Assembly (NCBI GenBank): GCA_902595635.1
Contig: CACJQT010000007.1
Location: 1 to 64,000, forward strand
Direction: 5' to 3'
DNA length: 64,000 bases
Source: an uncultured Pelagibacteraceae bacterium
Lineage (GTDB): Bacteria; Pseudomonadota; Alphaproteobacteria; Pelagibacterales; Pelagibacteraceae
This document shows, in pieces, positions 30,733-41,175 of this stretch. The position numbers and the translations under genes are program-made. Each line of letters opens with the position of its first letter. Position 1 is the stretch's first letter. The notes beneath the pieces are model-generated. The model saw nothing but the letters and a program-made list of their open reading frames with translations. It did not search any database and was not told the origin of the DNA.

Positions 30733-31271
30733 TATTTTTTCTTGCCCTCTTTTCTTAAAATATATTGACCTTTTTCTTTTATGCCTTTTCCTTTATATGG
30801 TTCTGGTGGTCTAATACTTTTAATTTGTGATGCAACCATTCCTACATGTTGTTTATTTGAACCACTTATTTTTAATGTTGTTTGTTTTTCAACAGCTATT
30901 TTAATACCTTCTGGAATATTATAATTAATGTCATGACTAAATCCTAGCTGCATATTTAATACATTACCTTTTAAAGCTGCTCTAAATCCAACTCCTGTTA
31001 GTTCAAGTATTTTTTCATATCCACTGCTTGCCCCAACAATTGCATTATTAAGCAAACTTCTACTCATACCCCATAATCTTTTAGAAGTATCATCGAGTTT
31101 TTTAGGTTTTATTGAAACGTCTTTCCCGTCTGTAATATTAAGTTCAAACATTTCTAAATCTAATTTGATTGATTGTTTGCCTTGAGGTCCTTCTACATTA
31201 ACTGTATTCCCAGATAATAAAACTTTTACTTTTTCAGGAATTGGTATGTTTATTTTTCCTATTTTAGACAT
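30732..31271 (-). CDS. rplF: 50S ribosomal protein L6
   Basis: L6 near the sarcin-ricin loop and factor-binding site (179 residues, two repeated domains). [17 protein letters not shown] and the C-terminal [20 protein letters not shown] are diagnostic. One-base overlaps with rpsH upstream and rplR downstream. Confidence 0.97.
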   Translation of the reverse strand: MSKIGKINIPIPEKVKVLLSGNTVNVEGPQGKQSIKLDLEMFELNITDGKDVSIKPKKLDDTSKRLWGMSRSLLNNAIVGASSGYEKILELTGVGFRAALKGNVLNMQLGFSHDINYNIPEGIKIAVEKQTTLKISGSNKQHVGMVASQIKSIRPPEPYKGKGIKEKGQYILRKEGKKK

Positions 31272-31663
31272 TAAAATACCTTACAAATAATTTCACCACC
31301 AAGTTTTTTCTTTCTTGCATCAACATCGGTCATTACACCTTGTGGTGTAGACACAATTGCTATACCAAGTCCATTATTGATTTTTGGAAGACTGTTTGCG
31401 CTAGAAAAAATTCTTCTACCTGGCTTTGATACTCTTTCAATAGTATTTATAACTGGATTTCCAGAGTTATATTTTAAATTAATTTCAATTGAAGGTTTTT
31501 TTTCATCATTGATTTTGTAATCAATAATATAACCTTCAGTCTTTAACACATCGGCAATTTTAGCTTTAAATTTTGATGATGGTAATGAAACTTTGCTATG
31601 ATTTCTTACTTGAGCATTTTTAATTCTTGCTAACATATCACCTATTGGATCGCTTAGACTCAT
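31271..31663 (-). CDS. rpsH: 30S ribosomal protein S8
   Basis: S8 (130 residues), a primary 16S rRNA-binding protein and, in E. coli, the translational repressor of the spc operon. MSLSDPIGDMLARIKNAQVR and the C-terminal GLGIAIVSTPQGVMTDVDAR are diagnostic. Ten bases follow rpsN. No obvious S8 target hairpin could be recognised near rplE by eye. Confidence 0.97.
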   Translation of the reverse strand: MSLSDPIGDMLARIKNAQVRNHSKVSLPSSKFKAKIADVLKTEGYIIDYKINDEKKPSIEINLKYNSGNPVINTIERVSKPGRRIFSSANSLPKINNGLGIAIVSTPQGVMTDVDARKKKLGGEIICKVF

Positions 31664-31673
31664 ATTTTCCTTT

Positions 31674-31979
31674 CTACCAACTAGATTTTACCATTCCAGG
31701 AATTTTACCTTCTAAACCAAGTTGTCTAAGGGCTATTCTTGAAATTTTTAATTTTCGGTAAACACCATGAGGTCTACCTGTAATTTGACATCTGTTCATA
31801 ACTCTAACCTTTGCAGAATTTCGAGGTAACTTTGATAGTTTTTGTTGTGCTTTAAATCTTTCTTCTAAGGATAATTTTTTATCCATTATTATTTTTTTTA
31901 ATTTCATTCTCTTTTTATAAAGCTTATCTGATAACTTAATTCTTCTATTGTTCTTGTTAATTGCACTCATTTTAGCCAT
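31674..31979 (-). CDS. rpsN: 30S ribosomal protein S14
   Basis: S14 of the small-subunit head (101 residues). This is the long, zinc-free form: the CxxC pairs of the short type are absent. [20 protein letters not shown] and the end [15 protein letters not shown] are diagnostic. Start overlaps the rplE stop by one base. Confidence 0.97.
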   Translation of the reverse strand: MAKMSAINKNNRRIKLSDKLYKKRMKLKKIIMDKKLSLEERFKAQQKLSKLPRNSAKVRVMNRCQITGRPHGVYRKLKISRIALRQLGLEGKIPGMVKSSW

Positions 31980-32533
31980 TAATTACTCCTTGTTTCTTTA
32001 AACGGGAAATTTAAATGTTTTAATAATTCAAAACTATGTTCTATATTTTGAGATTTAATAACAATAGTAATGTCTAAACCTCTAATTTTGTCAACTTTAT
32101 CAAAATTAACTTCTGGAAATATAATATGCTCTTTAACACCAAAAGTATAATTTCCATATTTATCAAAACCATTGGGATTTAATCCCCTAAAATCTTTTAT
32201 TCTAGGTAACGCTATATTTGTTAATCTATCAATAAATTCATACATTTTATTTTTTCTCAATGTTACTTTCAATCCAGAATTGGTATTTTTTCTAGTTTTA
32301 AAATTTGCTATAGATTTTTTAAATTTTGTTACTACAGGCATTTGTCCAGTAATATTTGCCAAATCTTCTTGACACGATTTCAAAATTTTTTGATCGTTTC
32401 CATCAAGACCTAAACCCATATTTAAAACAATTTTTTGTATTCTTGGACCCATATATAAATTTTTATAACCAAATTTTTCTTTTAATGCTGGCTCTATATC
32501 TTTAGTTACAGTTAGTTTTAATCTAGGTATCAT
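31979..32533 (-). CDS. rplE: 50S ribosomal protein L5
   Basis: L5 (184 residues), binds 5S rRNA and contacts S13 and the P-site t[41 protein letters not shown] and [20 protein letters not shown] are family motifs. One-base overlap with rplX upstream and with rpsN downstream. Confidence 0.97.
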   Translation of the reverse strand: MIPRLKLTVTKDIEPALKEKFGYKNLYMGPRIQKIVLNMGLGLDGNDQKILKSCQEDLANITGQMPVVTKFKKSIANFKTRKNTNSGLKVTLRKNKMYEFIDRLTNIALPRIKDFRGLNPNGFDKYGNYTFGVKEHIIFPEVNFDKVDKIRGLDITIVIKSQNIEHSFELLKHLNFPFKETRSN

Positions 32534-32772
32534 TATTTTTTAGCCTCATTTTTATTTTTGGTATCAAAAACTGCTAAATTGGAAAGATGTACAAAGTTTT
32601 CTTTTGAAACTATTCCTCCCTTCTTTTCTTTTGTAGTTTTCACATGTTTTTTTACCATGTTGATACCTTTAACTTTAGCCCTATTATTTTTTCTATCAAT
32701 TTCAATGACGTCACCATCTTTATTTTTATCCTTACCGCACAGTATCTTTACTTTAATACCTTTTTTAATCAT
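32533..32772 (-). CDS. rplX: 50S ribosomal protein L24 (short form)
   Basis: L24, an assembly-initiating large-subunit protein. The N-terminal KOW motif ([20 protein letters not shown]) and [20 protein letters not shown] are intact. At 79 residues it lacks about 25 C-terminal residues of the usual 103-110 (the stretch after [12 protein letters not shown], normally a TRVGF...G..VRVAKKSGE-type tail). The stop overlaps the rplE ATG, so the short end is not an obvious frameshift. Confidence 0.95.
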   Translation of the reverse strand: MIKKGIKVKILCGKDKNKDGDVIEIDRKNNRAKVKGINMVKKHVKTTKEKKGGIVSKENFVHLSNLAVFDTKNKNEAKK

Positions 32773-33140
32773 TATAATACCTCCGGAGCTAAAGAAATTA
32801 TTTTCATTTGTCCTCTATTTCTTAATTCTCTTGTAACTGGTCCAAAAATCCTTGTGCCTATTGGCTCACCTTTATCGTCTGTTAGTACAGCTGCATTGTT
32901 ATCAAATCTTACTTTAGACCCATCATTTCTATGAATGCCTTTTTTTACCCTTACAACAACTGCTTTATGAACTGCGCCTTTTTTTACTTTTCCTTTTGGG
33001 ATTGCTTCTTTGACAGCGACAACAATAGTATCACCAATACTTGCATATCTTCTTTTAGAGCCACCTAATACTTTTATGCATTCAATCTTTTTTGCACCAG
33101 TATTGTCTGCTACAAATAATTCGGTCTGAACTTGTATCAT
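32772..33140 (-). CDS. rplN: 50S ribosomal protein L14
   Basis: L14 (122 residues) at the subunit interface. [20 protein letters not shown], the [20 protein letters not shown] loop and the C-terminal [10 protein letters not shown] are diagnostic. Overlaps rpsQ by 4 bases and rplX by one. Confidence 0.98.
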   Translation of the reverse strand: MIQVQTELFVADNTGAKKIECIKVLGGSKRRYASIGDTIVVAVKEAIPKGKVKKGAVHKAVVVRVKKGIHRNDGSKVRFDNNAAVLTDDKGEPIGTRIFGPVTRELRNRGQMKIISLAPEVL

Positions 33141-33373
33141 TTGGAAACTCCTATTACCTCAAATTTTTTTGACTTTGAATAAGGTTTGCACTCTTGAATA
33201 GATACTTTATCTCCATTTTTGTATTTATTCTCTTCGTCATGAACACTATATTTTTTTCTAGCTTTAATTACTTTTTTTAACACTGGATGTTGGTATTTTC
33301 TTTCAACTAGAACAGTTATAGTTTTATTTGGTTTATCGCTGACAACTATTCCATTTAATACTTTTTTAGGCAT
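33137..33373 (-). CDS. rpsQ: 30S ribosomal protein S17
   Basis: S17 (78 residues), a primary 16S rRNA-binding protein with an OB fold. [40 protein letters not shown] and [17 protein letters not shown] are hallmarks. Overlaps rpmC by 8 bases and rplN by 4. Confidence 0.97.
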   Translation of the reverse strand: MPKKVLNGIVVSDKPNKTITVLVERKYQHPVLKKVIKARKKYSVHDEENKYKNGDKVSIQECKPYSKSKKFEVIGVSK

Positions 33374-33554
33374 CTTTTCTCACTACTAATGTTTTTAATC
33401 TTGCAATATTCTTTTTTGTTTCACTTATCTTTGATGGACTTTTTATCTGACCATTAATTTTTTGAAATCTAAAGTTAAAAAGATCTTTTTTTAACTTCTC
33501 AATATCCTTCAAAGCTTGTTGTTTAGTCATTTTTTTTATCTCACTTTTTTTCAT
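33366..33554 (-). CDS. rpmC: 50S ribosomal protein L29
   Basis: L29 (62 residues), a helical hairpin protein near the tunnel exit that contributes to the trigger factor/SRP docking area. [20 protein letters not shown] and [13 protein letters not shown] are the family pattern. Directly follows rplP and overlaps rpsQ by 8 bases. Confidence 0.96.
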   Translation of the reverse strand: MKKSEIKKMTKQQALKDIEKLKKDLFNFRFQKINGQIKSPSKISETKKNIARLKTLVVRKDA

Positions 33555-33962
33555 TTAAATTCTCTTAATAAATTTACATTTTATTGGTAATTTTGCAGAA
33601 GCTTTGTAAAGAGCCTCTTTAGCAATTTCTTCTGTTACACCATCTACTTCAAATAAAATTCTTCCTGGTTTAACTCTACATGCCCAAAATTCAGGAGATC
33701 CCTTACCTTTACCCATTCTTACTTCAGTTGGTTTTTTTGATACTGGTATATTTGGAAACATCCTAGTCCAAACTCTACCTTGTCTTTTCATATGTCTTGT
33801 TAATGCTACTCTAGCTGCCTCAATTTGTCTTGATATAATTCTTTCAGGCTGGATAGCTTTTAAACCAAATGATCCATAATTCATTTTGTTACAACGTGAA
33901 GCGTTACCATGTATTCTTCCCTTATGCGCTTTTCTGAACTTTGTTCTTGTGGGCTGTAACAT
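33555..33962 (-). CDS. rplP: 50S ribosomal protein L16
   Basis: L16 (135 residues), close to the A-site and needed for late large-subunit assembly. [40 protein letters not shown] and the [20 protein letters not shown] segment are diagnostic. Two-base gap from rpsC. Confidence 0.98.
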   Translation of the reverse strand: MLQPTRTKFRKAHKGRIHGNASRCNKMNYGSFGLKAIQPERIISRQIEAARVALTRHMKRQGRVWTRMFPNIPVSKKPTEVRMGKGKGSPEFWACRVKPGRILFEVDGVTEEIAKEALYKASAKLPIKCKFIKRI

Positions 33963-33964
33963 TA

Positions 33965-34624
33965 TTATTTTTTATTCCTTTCTTGACTAAACTCTTTTGT
34001 AAAAATCTCACCTTTATATATCCAAACTTTAATACCAATTATTCCATAAGTGGTTAAAGCTTCTGCTTCTGCGTAATCAATATCTGCTCTCAAAGTATGA
34101 GATGGAATACTTCCATCTCTTAACCATTCTGTTCTTGCAATTTCGTTTCCGCCAAGTCTTCCGCTACAAGACACTTTAATTCCTTTAGCTCCTAATCTTA
34201 ATGCGGATTGCATTGCTCTCTTCATTGCTCTCCTGTAAGAAACACGTTTAACTAACTGTTGAGCTATGTTCTCGGCAACTAAAAATGAATTTGTCTCAGG
34301 TTTTTTTACTTCTTTGATATTTAAAACTATTTCATTAGCACTCAATCTAGATAATTTCCCTTTAATTTTTTCTATATCACTTCCTTTTTTTCCAATTACA
34401 AATCCAGGTCTAGAAGTATAAATTGTTACGAAACATTTTTTTGCTGATCTTTCTATCATTACTTTTGAAACACCTGAATTGATAACATTTTTTTTAATGA
34501 ACTCTCTAATTTTAAAATCTTCAATTAAATAATTTCCAAAATCTTGTTTTTTTGCGTACCAAACGGAATCCCATCCTCTATTGATACCTAATCTTAAACC
34601 GACTGGATTAACCTTTTGTCCCAT
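33965..34624 (-). CDS. rpsC: 30S ribosomal protein S3
   Basis: S3 (219 residues) at the mRNA entry channel. [20 protein letters not shown], the KH domain loop [19 protein letters not shown] and the C-terminal [15 protein letters not shown] are clear. It overlaps rplV by 17 bases, the longest same-strand overlap in this cluster. Confidence 0.98.
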   Translation of the reverse strand: MGQKVNPVGLRLGINRGWDSVWYAKKQDFGNYLIEDFKIREFIKKNVINSGVSKVMIERSAKKCFVTIYTSRPGFVIGKKGSDIEKIKGKLSRLSANEIVLNIKEVKKPETNSFLVAENIAQQLVKRVSYRRAMKRAMQSALRLGAKGIKVSCSGRLGGNEIARTEWLRDGSIPSHTLRADIDYAEAEALTTYGIIGIKVWIYKGEIFTKEFSQERNKK

Positions 34625-35003
34625 GTTCCTTCTCTTTTTGTTTCATTTGTTCACTCAAAACTATTGTTACGTTTGAGTATGGTTTCATAATTTCTGCAGC
34701 TCGTCCTTTCGCTCTTGCTCTAAATCTTTTCATTATCACTTGTTTTCCACAGAAGGCCTCTTTAACTACTAAATTATCAATATCGTATTGAAAATTATTC
34801 TCAGCATTTGCAACCGCTGATGAGATTGTTTTTTTAACATCTTTAGAAATTCTTTTTTCTGAGAAAGATAAATCTCTAATTGCAATTTCTACTTTTTTAC
34901 CAACTATTGATTTAAGTATAGGTTTTAATTTTCTTACACTAGATCTTACGTTCTTATTTATTGATCTAACTTGTTTTAAATCTATATCTTTATTTTTACT
35001 CAT
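34608..35003 (-). CDS. rplV: 50S ribosomal protein L22
   Basis: L22 (131 residues), whose beta-hairpin lines the exit tunnel. [40 protein letters not shown] and [20 protein letters not shown] are family motifs. Its 3' end overlaps the rpsC start by 17 bases. Two bases follow rpsS. Confidence 0.97.
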   Translation of the reverse strand: MSKNKDIDLKQVRSINKNVRSSVRKLKPILKSIVGKKVEIAIRDLSFSEKRISKDVKKTISSAVANAENNFQYDIDNLVVKEAFCGKQVIMKRFRARAKGRAAEIMKPYSNVTIVLSEQMKQKEKEHGTKG

Positions 35004-35005
35004 AC

Positions 35006-35314
35006 TTATTTCTTATCAGCTCCTTTTGCTCCACCCTCAACTTTTGCTTTTTTATCAGCTGGTGTATGACCAAAAAACTGTCTTGTTGGAGCAAATTCAC
35101 CGAATTTATGTCCCACCATGTCTTCGGAAACAGTTATTGGTATAAATTTTTTACCGTTATAAATTAAAAAACTGAATCCTACAAAGTCAGGTATTATCGT
35201 TGACTTTCTAGACCAAGTCTTAATTGGTTTTTTATTAGGATCATTTTTAATCTTTTCAACTTTTTTAATTAAGCTTTCCTCTACAAACGGTCCTTTCCAA
35301 ACAGATCTTGCCAT
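35006..35314 (-). CDS. rpsS: 30S ribosomal protein S19
   Basis: S19 (102 residues) in the small-subunit head, paired with S13. [40 protein letters not shown] and [18 protein letters not shown] are diagnostic. A short charged tail ([15 protein letters not shown]) follows. Three-base gap from rplB. Confidence 0.98.
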   Translation of the reverse strand: MARSVWKGPFVEESLIKKVEKIKNDPNKKPIKTWSRKSTIIPDFVGFSFLIYNGKKFIPITVSEDMVGHKFGEFAPTRQFFGHTPADKKAKVEGGAKGADKK

Positions 35315-35317
35315 AAA

Positions 35318-36151
35318 TTAAGCTCTCTTCTTCTTTCTTCTTCTTATTATAAATTTATCAGTTCTTTTATTGTCTCTTGTTTTTAATCCTTTGGCTGATT
35401 GTCCAGTTGGAGAAACAGGATGTCTACCTCCTGCAGATTTTCCTTCACCACCACCATGAGGGTGATCCACTGGATTTTTTACAACTCCTCTGGTATGTGG
35501 TCTTCTTCCTAACCATCTTGATCGACCAGCTTTACCAATTTTAATGTTCTTTTGATCTGGATTAGATAATACTCCAATGGTAGCTCTAGCTCTTGAGTCA
35601 ATTTTTCTAACTTCACCAGAAGTCATCTTTATAATTGAGTAATTTCCATCTACACCAGAAATTGTTACGGATGAGCCAGCTGCTCTAGCTATTTTTCCTC
35701 CAGCGCCTGGCTGTATTTCAACATTGTGTATATCAATACCTACCGGAATATCCTGTAATGGTAAACAATTTCCTATTTTAATTTCTGAAGAAGAACCATT
35801 CTGGATATAATCACCAACTTTTACTTTTTGTGGAGCAAGATAATAAAATTTTTGATTATCTTCAAATTTAACTAGCATTATATGGCAAGATCTATTTGGA
35901 TCATATTCAATTCTCTCTACAACTGCTTTCATGTCATTTTTCTTTCTATAAAAATCAATTTTTCTATATTTGTGTTTATGTCCACCTCCATGATTTCGAG
36001 AAGTTATTCGACCATAATTATTTCTTCCTTTTGAAGAATAATTTGAACTTGTTAATGGTTTATAAGGCTTACCTTTCCATAAACCCTCTCTACTTGTTAA
36101 AATAGTACCTCTGGTAGATTTCGTGTAAGGTTTAAATGTTTTTAAAGCCAT
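35318..36151 (-). CDS. rplB: 50S ribosomal protein L2
   Basis: L2 (277 residues), required for subunit association and peptidyl-transferase centre structure. ALKTFKPYTKSTRGTILTSR, GGGHKHKYRKIDFYR and the conserved C-terminal NPVDHPHGGGEGKSAGGRHP with the functional His are present. Three-base gap from rplW. Confidence 0.98.
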   Translation of the reverse strand: MALKTFKPYTKSTRGTILTSREGLWKGKPYKPLTSSNYSSKGRNNYGRITSRNHGGGHKHKYRKIDFYRKKNDMKAVVERIEYDPNRSCHIMLVKFEDNQKFYYLAPQKVKVGDYIQNGSSSEIKIGNCLPLQDIPVGIDIHNVEIQPGAGGKIARAAGSSVTISGVDGNYSIIKMTSGEVRKIDSRARATIGVLSNPDQKNIKIGKAGRSRWLGRRPHTRGVVKNPVDHPHGGGEGKSAGGRHPVSPTGQSAKGLKTRDNKRTDKFIIRRRKKKRA

Positions 36152-36154
36152 AAT

Positions 36155-36448
36155 TTAAATTCCTGTTGTTAAGTCAATATTTTGACCTTTTTTAAGGGTA
36201 ATGATTGCTTTTTTAAAACCCTTCTTTTTAACTTTTTTTCCTCTAGTAGATTTAATTAGTGTTTTTTTATTAATGATATTAATTTTTGTTACGTTGACTT
36301 TAAATATTTTTTCAATTGATCCTTTTAAAGTTTTTTTATTAGCACTTTGAGGAACCTTAAAAACAATTTTATTTTGTTCTGACAAGTTTGTTGACTTTTC
36401 AGTTACTACAGGAAACAGGATTTTATCGTATAAACTTAATTTATCCAT
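36155..36448 (-). CDS. rplW: 50S ribosomal protein L23
   Basis: L23 (97 residues) at the tunnel exit, the docking site of trigger factor and SRP. SLYDKILFPVVTEKSTNLSE, the VTKINIINKKTLIKSTRGKK loop and KKAIITLKKGQNIDL are typical. One-base overlap with the rplD stop. Confidence 0.96.
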   Translation of the reverse strand: MDKLSLYDKILFPVVTEKSTNLSEQNKIVFKVPQSANKKTLKGSIEKIFKVNVTKINIINKKTLIKSTRGKKVKKKGFKKAIITLKKGQNIDLTTGI

Positions 36449-37071
36449 TATTGATACCTTTTTTCCAATTCTTTAACTGAGCTCTCAGTAAAAATAATTT
36501 TTTTATATTTAACTAAATCAAAAGCATTGAAATGATTTGCATCTGTCAATTTAACATTAGGAATATTTTTTGTTGACCTCAAGATATTATCTTTAGATTT
36601 TGTATCTACAATTAATAATGAGTTATTTGCATCAAACTTCTTCAAAAGTTCAAACATTTCTTTTGTTTTTTCAATTTTTTTCCCAAAATCATCAAAAATA
36701 ATTACATTATTCGATTTATTTTTTTCAGTAATAAGTGAGGCTATACTCATTTTTTTTTCACTCTTATTCAACTTTCTATTTTTATAATTATCCTGACCTT
36801 TTGGTCCATGAGCTACTCCTCCTCCTACAAATATAGGAGCTTTTTTGCTGGAATGTCTTGCATTACCAGTACCTTTTTGTGAGTAGATTTTTGATGTTGA
36901 TCCTGTAATCTCATTTCTTTGCTTTGTCTTTGCTTTTCTACCCTTAAAATTTGCGTTTAATTTGTAAATAACACCACTCACTAATTGATTGTTAACTTTA
37001 GCGCTAAAGATTTTATCTAGAACTTCTATGCTCTGTTTTTTTCCATCTATACTTAATTTATCTATTTTCAT
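36448..37071 (-). CDS. rplD: 50S ribosomal protein L4
   Basis: L4 (207 residues), a tunnel-lining protein and, in E. coli, regulator of the S10 operon. The extended loop GSTSKIYSQKGTGNARHSSK and APIFVGGGVAHGPKGQDN are diagnostic. It starts right after rplC and ends overlapping rplW. Confidence 0.97.
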   Translation of the reverse strand: MKIDKLSIDGKKQSIEVLDKIFSAKVNNQLVSGVIYKLNANFKGRKAKTKQRNEITGSTSKIYSQKGTGNARHSSKKAPIFVGGGVAHGPKGQDNYKNRKLNKSEKKMSIASLITEKNKSNNVIIFDDFGKKIEKTKEMFELLKKFDANNSLLIVDTKSKDNILRSTKNIPNVKLTDANHFNAFDLVKYKKIIFTESSVKELEKRYQ

Positions 37072-37782
37072 TTATTTTTTCTTTTTATCAGCTGATTTTT
37101 TTTGTTTTTCAATTTGCTCAATTTTTTCGCCTATTGACATTCGGTTGATGTCTTTAACTGACTTTCTAATTAAAACTTCTGTATTTTTTGATCCAGGGAT
37201 AGAACCTTTTAAATATAGCAAATTATTTTCTTTGTCAGTTTTTATAACTTCAATATTTTGTATAGTTCTAATTTTATCACCCATATGACCAGCCATTTTT
37301 TTTCCTTTAAAAACTTTACCTGGATCCTGCCTTTGTCCTGTTGAACCGTGTGATCTATGAGAAATTGAAACACCATGAGTAGCCCTTAATCCACCAAAAT
37401 TGTGCCTTTTCATTGCACCTGCAAATCCTTTACCAATTGTCTTAGATTTAACATCAACAAATTTAACGTTTTCGAATATTTCTAATCCAATTTCATTTCC
37501 TTCTTTGAAATTTTCAGTATTTTCTAATCTAAACTCTTTAAGTGTTTTTTTTGGCTCAGTATTTTTTTTGGCAAAATAGCCTTTCATTGCTTTGGTTAAT
37601 TTTGAATTTTTTATTTTTCCAAATCCTATTTGGACTGCGTTATATCCTCTATTTTCTTTGTTAATAACGTTTATTACTCTTCCAGTCTCCATTTTTAACA
37701 CAGTGACTGGAACTGATTGGCCAGTTTTAAAAAACTCTCTAGACATTCCTATTTTTTTTCCAATTAAAGCTAAATTTTCCAT
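37072..37782 (-). CDS. rplC: 50S ribosomal protein L3
   Basis: L3 (236 residues), an assembly initiator near the peptidyl-transferase centre. LALIGKKIGMSREFFKTGQS, MKRHNFGGLRATHGVSISHR and GSTGQRQDPGKVFKGKKMAG (with the methylatable Gln region) are intact. The C-terminus has a lysine-rich tail of about 25 residues. TAATG overlap with rpsJ. Confidence 0.98.
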   Translation of the reverse strand: MENLALIGKKIGMSREFFKTGQSVPVTVLKMETGRVINVINKENRGYNAVQIGFGKIKNSKLTKAMKGYFAKKNTEPKKTLKEFRLENTENFKEGNEIGLEIFENVKFVDVKSKTIGKGFAGAMKRHNFGGLRATHGVSISHRSHGSTGQRQDPGKVFKGKKMAGHMGDKIRTIQNIEVIKTDKENNLLYLKGSIPGSKNTEVLIRKSVKDINRMSIGEKIEQIEKQKKSADKKKK

Positions 37783-38090
37783 TATATTTTAATCTCCACA
37801 TCTACTCCTGATGCTAAATCAAGTTTCATTAGTGCTTCAACTGTTGCAGGTGTAGGTTCTATAATATCAATTAATCTTTTATGAGTTCTTGTTTCGAATT
37901 GTTCTCTACTTTTTTTATCAATATGTGGTGATCTTAAAACAGTATACCTCTCTATTTTTGTAGGTAGAGGAATTGGACCTTTAATATTAGCTCCTGTTCT
38001 TTTAACAGTATTTACGATCTCCTCTGTGGACTGATCCAAAACCTTGTTATCGTAAGCTCTTAGTTTTATTCTAATATTTTGTTTATCCAT
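37782..38090 (-). CDS. rpsJ: 30S ribosomal protein S10
   Basis: S10 (102 residues), a small-subunit head protein and NusE, partner of NusB/NusG in antitermination. [40 protein letters not shown] and the C-terminal [12 protein letters not shown] are diagnostic. Only 2 bases separate it from fusA; the tuf gene usually found here is instead at 52.3 kb. Confidence 0.98.
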   Translation of the reverse strand: MDKQNIRIKLRAYDNKVLDQSTEEIVNTVKRTGANIKGPIPLPTKIERYTVLRSPHIDKKSREQFETRTHKRLIDIIEPTPATVEALMKLDLASGVDVEIKI

Positions 38091-38092
38091 AG

Positions 38093-40168
38093 TTAACCTG
38101 TTTTCTTAGTAACCTCATCTTGAACATTTTGTGGAACCTTATCGTAATGATCAAAAAACATTGAGTATTGAGCTCTACCTTGTGACATTGATCTTAAGCT
38201 ATTTATATATCCAAACATATTTGCTAATGGCACCATTGCTGTTATTACTGTTGCATTTCCTCTTTGCTCTTGTGTACTTATTTGACCTCTTCTACTATTC
38301 AAATCACCTATTACATCGCCCATATAATCTTCTGGGGTAACTACTTCTACTCTCATTACTGGTTCTAAAAGTTTTAGAGTTCCTCGAGCACATGCCTCTT
38401 TAAAACATTGTCTAGAAGCAAGTTCAAAAGCTAATACACTTGAGTCAACATCATGGTGCAAACCATCTAAGATTGTAACTTTATAGTCGATTAAAGGAAA
38501 TCCAGCCAGAATTCCGCCATCAGCTATTGTCTCTACACCTTTTTCAACACCTGGTATAAATTCTTTTGGTATTGCTCCACCTTTTATTTTACTTTCAATT
38601 TCTCTACCTTTACCTGGTTCTAGCGGTTCGACAGATAATTTTACTCTAGCAAACTGTCCTGCTCCACCACTCTGTTTTTTGTGTGTATAATCAAATTCAG
38701 CTGCGCTCAATATTGTTTCTCTATAAGCAACTTGAGGTGCACCTACATTTGCCTCAACTTTGAATTCTCTTTTCATTCTATCAACAATAATATCTAAATG
38801 TAATTCACCCATTCCTTTTATTATTGTTTGACCTGACTCTTCGTCTGATGAAACTCTAAAAGAAGGATCTTCTTTTGCTAATCTTCCTAATGCTTCACCC
38901 ATCTTTTCTTGGTCAGCTTTTGATTTTGGTTCTACAGCAATTTCTATAACTGGGTCTGGGAATTCCATTGGCTCAAGTAATACTGGTGCGTCTTTATTTG
39001 CTAAAGTATGGCCTGTTATTGTATTTTTTAGTCCAGCAAGAGCTACTATATCACCTGCACTTGCTTCTTTGATATCTTCTCTCGAGTTGGCATGCATTAG
39101 TAGCATTCTTCCAACCCTTTCTTCTTTATCTGAAGAAGTATTATAAACTCCAGTTCCAGATTTTACTGTACCAGAATAAATTCTTATAAATGTAAGACTT
39201 CCTACAAATGGATCTGTTGCTACTTTAAAAGCTAAAGCTGAAAAAGGCGCACTATCCTCAAACTTCATTTCAATTTCTTCATCAGATCCTGGTTTTGTAC
39301 CCATTATAGATCCAAGATCCTCTGGACTTGGTAAGTAATCTACAACTGCGTCTAATAATGGTTGGACACCTTTATTTTTAAAAGCAGAACCTGTTAAAAC
39401 TGGCACAAATTCAAAATTTAAACATCCTTTCCTTACACATTTAATCAAATCTTCTTGTTTAATTTCTTCACCACCTAAATAGGCTTCCATTAGTTTTTCA
39501 TCTTGCTCAACGGCTGTCTCAACTAGTTCTTGTCTGTATTTATCACATGTCTCTTTGAGATCATCTGGAATATCTTTTTCTTCCCATTCAGCACCAAGGT
39601 CTTCGTTTTTCCAAACAATTGCTTTCATTTTAACTAAATCAACAACACCTTGTAACGATGCCTCTATTCCAATAGGCACCTGCATAACTAAAGGTTTAGC
39701 TCCAAGCCTATCTTTGATCATATCTACGCATCTAAAGAAATCTGCTCCAGTTCTATCAAGTTTGTTTACAAAACAAATCCTAGGAACTTTATATTTATCA
39801 GCTTGTCTCCAAACTGTTTCTGATTGTGGTTCAACACCAGCAACACCATCAAATACTGCAACAGCACCGTCCAAAACTTTTAAAGATCTTTCAACTTCAA
39901 TTGTAAAATCAACATGGCCAGGGGTATCAATAATATTAATTCTGTGCTCTCTCCAAAAGCAAGTAGTTGCAGCTGATGTTATAGTAATGCCTCTTTCCTG
40001 CTCCTGTTCCATCCAATCCATCGTGGCAGCACCATCATGAACTTCTCCGATTTTATGACTCTTTCCTGTATAATATAAAATTCTTTCTGTAGTTGTAGTT
40101 TTGCCAGCATCTATGTGGGCCATGATACCTATGTTTCTATATTTATTTAGTGGATGAGTTTTTGCCAT
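38093..40168 (-). CDS. fusA: Elongation factor G
   Basis: Translocation GTPase (691 residues). G1 [19 protein letters not shown], switch I/II with [14 protein letters not shown] and [20 protein letters not shown], and [10 protein letters not shown] are complete, followed by domains II-V. The ATG at 40166-40168 ([11 protein letters not shown]) is preferred as the family-typical start. Another in-frame ATG at 40178-40180 would add four residues and overlap rpsG by 7 bases. Str operon position. Confidence 0.98.
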   Translation of the reverse strand: MAKTHPLNKYRNIGIMAHIDAGKTTTTERILYYTGKSHKIGEVHDGAATMDWMEQEQERGITITSAATTCFWREHRINIIDTPGHVDFTIEVERSLKVLDGAVAVFDGVAGVEPQSETVWRQADKYKVPRICFVNKLDRTGADFFRCVDMIKDRLGAKPLVMQVPIGIEASLQGVVDLVKMKAIVWKNEDLGAEWEEKDIPDDLKETCDKYRQELVETAVEQDEKLMEAYLGGEEIKQEDLIKCVRKGCLNFEFVPVLTGSAFKNKGVQPLLDAVVDYLPSPEDLGSIMGTKPGSDEEIEMKFEDSAPFSALAFKVATDPFVGSLTFIRIYSGTVKSGTGVYNTSSDKEERVGRMLLMHANSREDIKEASAGDIVALAGLKNTITGHTLANKDAPVLLEPMEFPDPVIEIAVEPKSKADQEKMGEALGRLAKEDPSFRVSSDEESGQTIIKGMGELHLDIIVDRMKREFKVEANVGAPQVAYRETILSAAEFDYTHKKQSGGAGQFARVKLSVEPLEPGKGREIESKIKGGAIPKEFIPGVEKGVETIADGGILAGFPLIDYKVTILDGLHHDVDSSVLAFELASRQCFKEACARGTLKLLEPVMRVEVVTPEDYMGDVIGDLNSRRGQISTQEQRGNATVITAMVPLANMFGYINSLRSMSQGRAQYSMFFDHYDKVPQNVQDEVTKKTG

Positions 40169-40173
40169 ATTAA

Positions 40174-40644
40174 TTACCATCTAAAATGTGCAAAAGCTTT
40201 ATTTGACTCTGCCATTTTATGTGTATCTTCTTTCTTTTTTATTGCTGAACCTCTTTTTTGATAAGCATCAAATATTTCATTAAATAATTTGTCAGACATT
40301 TTTTTATCTTTTCTTTTTCTTGATGCATCAATAATCCATCTTAATGCTAACGCTTGTGATCTTTTAGCTTTAACTTCTACTGGAACTTGATAGGTAGCTC
40401 CACCTACACGTCTCGATCGAACTTCAACAGTTGGTCTTACATTATTTATTGCATCATTAAATACTGTTAAAGGTTCGTCTTTGGATTTTGATTTAATTTT
40501 ATCAATTGCATCATAAACAATTTTTTCTGCGATAGTTTTTTTACCATCTAACATTATAGAGTTGATTAATTTTGGAATTATTACTGATTTATATTTAGGG
40601 TCAACAATTGGAATTTTTTTAGGAGCTTTTCTTTTTCTAGACAT
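40174..40644 (-). CDS. rpsG: 30S ribosomal protein S7
   Basis: S7 (156 residues), nucleates the small-subunit head and represses the str operon in E. coli. [40 protein letters not shown] and [20 protein letters not shown] are diagnostic. Two-base gap to rpsL upstream and 5 bases to fusA downstream. Confidence 0.98.
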   Translation of the reverse strand: MSRKRKAPKKIPIVDPKYKSVIIPKLINSIMLDGKKTIAEKIVYDAIDKIKSKSKDEPLTVFNDAINNVRPTVEVRSRRVGGATYQVPVEVKAKRSQALALRWIIDASRKRKDKKMSDKLFNEIFDAYQKRGSAIKKKEDTHKMAESNKAFAHFRW

Positions 40645-40646
40645 TT

Positions 40647-41018
40647 TTATTTACCTTTTTTCGTTCCATATAAAGAACGTCTCTGTTTTCTATTTGCGAC
40701 ACCTTGAGTATCTAAGTTACCACGTAGTATATGATATCTAACTCCAGGTAAGTCCTTAACACGTCCACCTCTTATAAGTACAACAGAGTGCTCTTGTAAA
40801 TTATGTCCTTCCCCAGGTATATAAGCTGTAACTTCAAAACCATTTGATAATCTAACTCTCGCAACTTTTCTTAATGCTGAGTTTGGTTTCTTAGGTGTAG
40901 TTGTATAAACTTTTACACAAACACCTCTTTTTAAAGGTTGTTTTTGCAACGCTGGAACTTTGTTCCTAGCAATTTGTTTTTCTCGTCCTTTTCTTAACAA
41001 CTGGTTAATTGTTGGCAT
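40647..41018 (-). CDS. rpsL: 30S ribosomal protein S12
   Basis: S12 (123 residues) in the decoding centre. The two loops that decide streptomycin response, [20 protein letters not shown] and [13 protein letters not shown], carry the standard Lys residues, so a sensitive-type S12 is expected. First gene after a 157-base gap that contains a strong promoter candidate and a structured leader. Confidence 0.98.
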   Translation of the reverse strand: MPTINQLLRKGREKQIARNKVPALQKQPLKRGVCVKVYTTTPKKPNSALRKVARVRLSNGFEVTAYIPGEGHNLQEHSVVLIRGGRVKDLPGVRYHILRGNLDTQGVANRKQRRSLYGTKKGK

Positions 41019-41047
41019 AAAATTTTATATAAGTTTGATTTTAGATG

Positions 41048-41067
41048 AAATAACTGTCAGGTTATTT
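41048..41067 (-). repeat. Hairpin in rpsL leader
   Basis: The minus strand reads AAATAAC-CTGACA-GTTATTT, a perfect 7-bp stem with a 6-base loop, 30 bases before the rpsL ATG. A second element, the perfect 10-bp palindrome TAGTGCACTA, lies at 41079-41088. Together they make the predicted rpsL leader structured. Whether they bind S7 or act in attenuation is unknown. Confidence 0.5.
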
Positions 41068-41118
41068 GTGGCAGCGTTTAGTGCACTAGTCACTACATTC
41101 CAACCAAAAACACGCACA

Positions 41119-41146
41119 AAATACTATAGAAATTCCATTTGTCAAA
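41119..41146 (-). promoter_or_regulatory. Candidate promoter of rpsL (str-S10-spc) operon
   Basis: On the minus strand a perfect -35 TTGACA (41141-41146) is followed after 16 bases by TATTTT (41119-41124). It sits in the only long gap (157 bases) of the supercluster, between rpoC and rpsL, and would produce a leader of roughly 90 bases. No rho-independent terminator of rpoC is visible before it, so readthrough from rpoBC is possible. Confidence 0.6.
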
Positions 41147-41175
41147 TCAAAAGGACATGGAAAAATTAGGTTTTT

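Noticed and set aside
39555-40040. 161-codon plus-strand open frame inside fusA
   Set aside because: Antisense to the highly conserved EF-G GTPase domain; composition is explained by the complementary strand.
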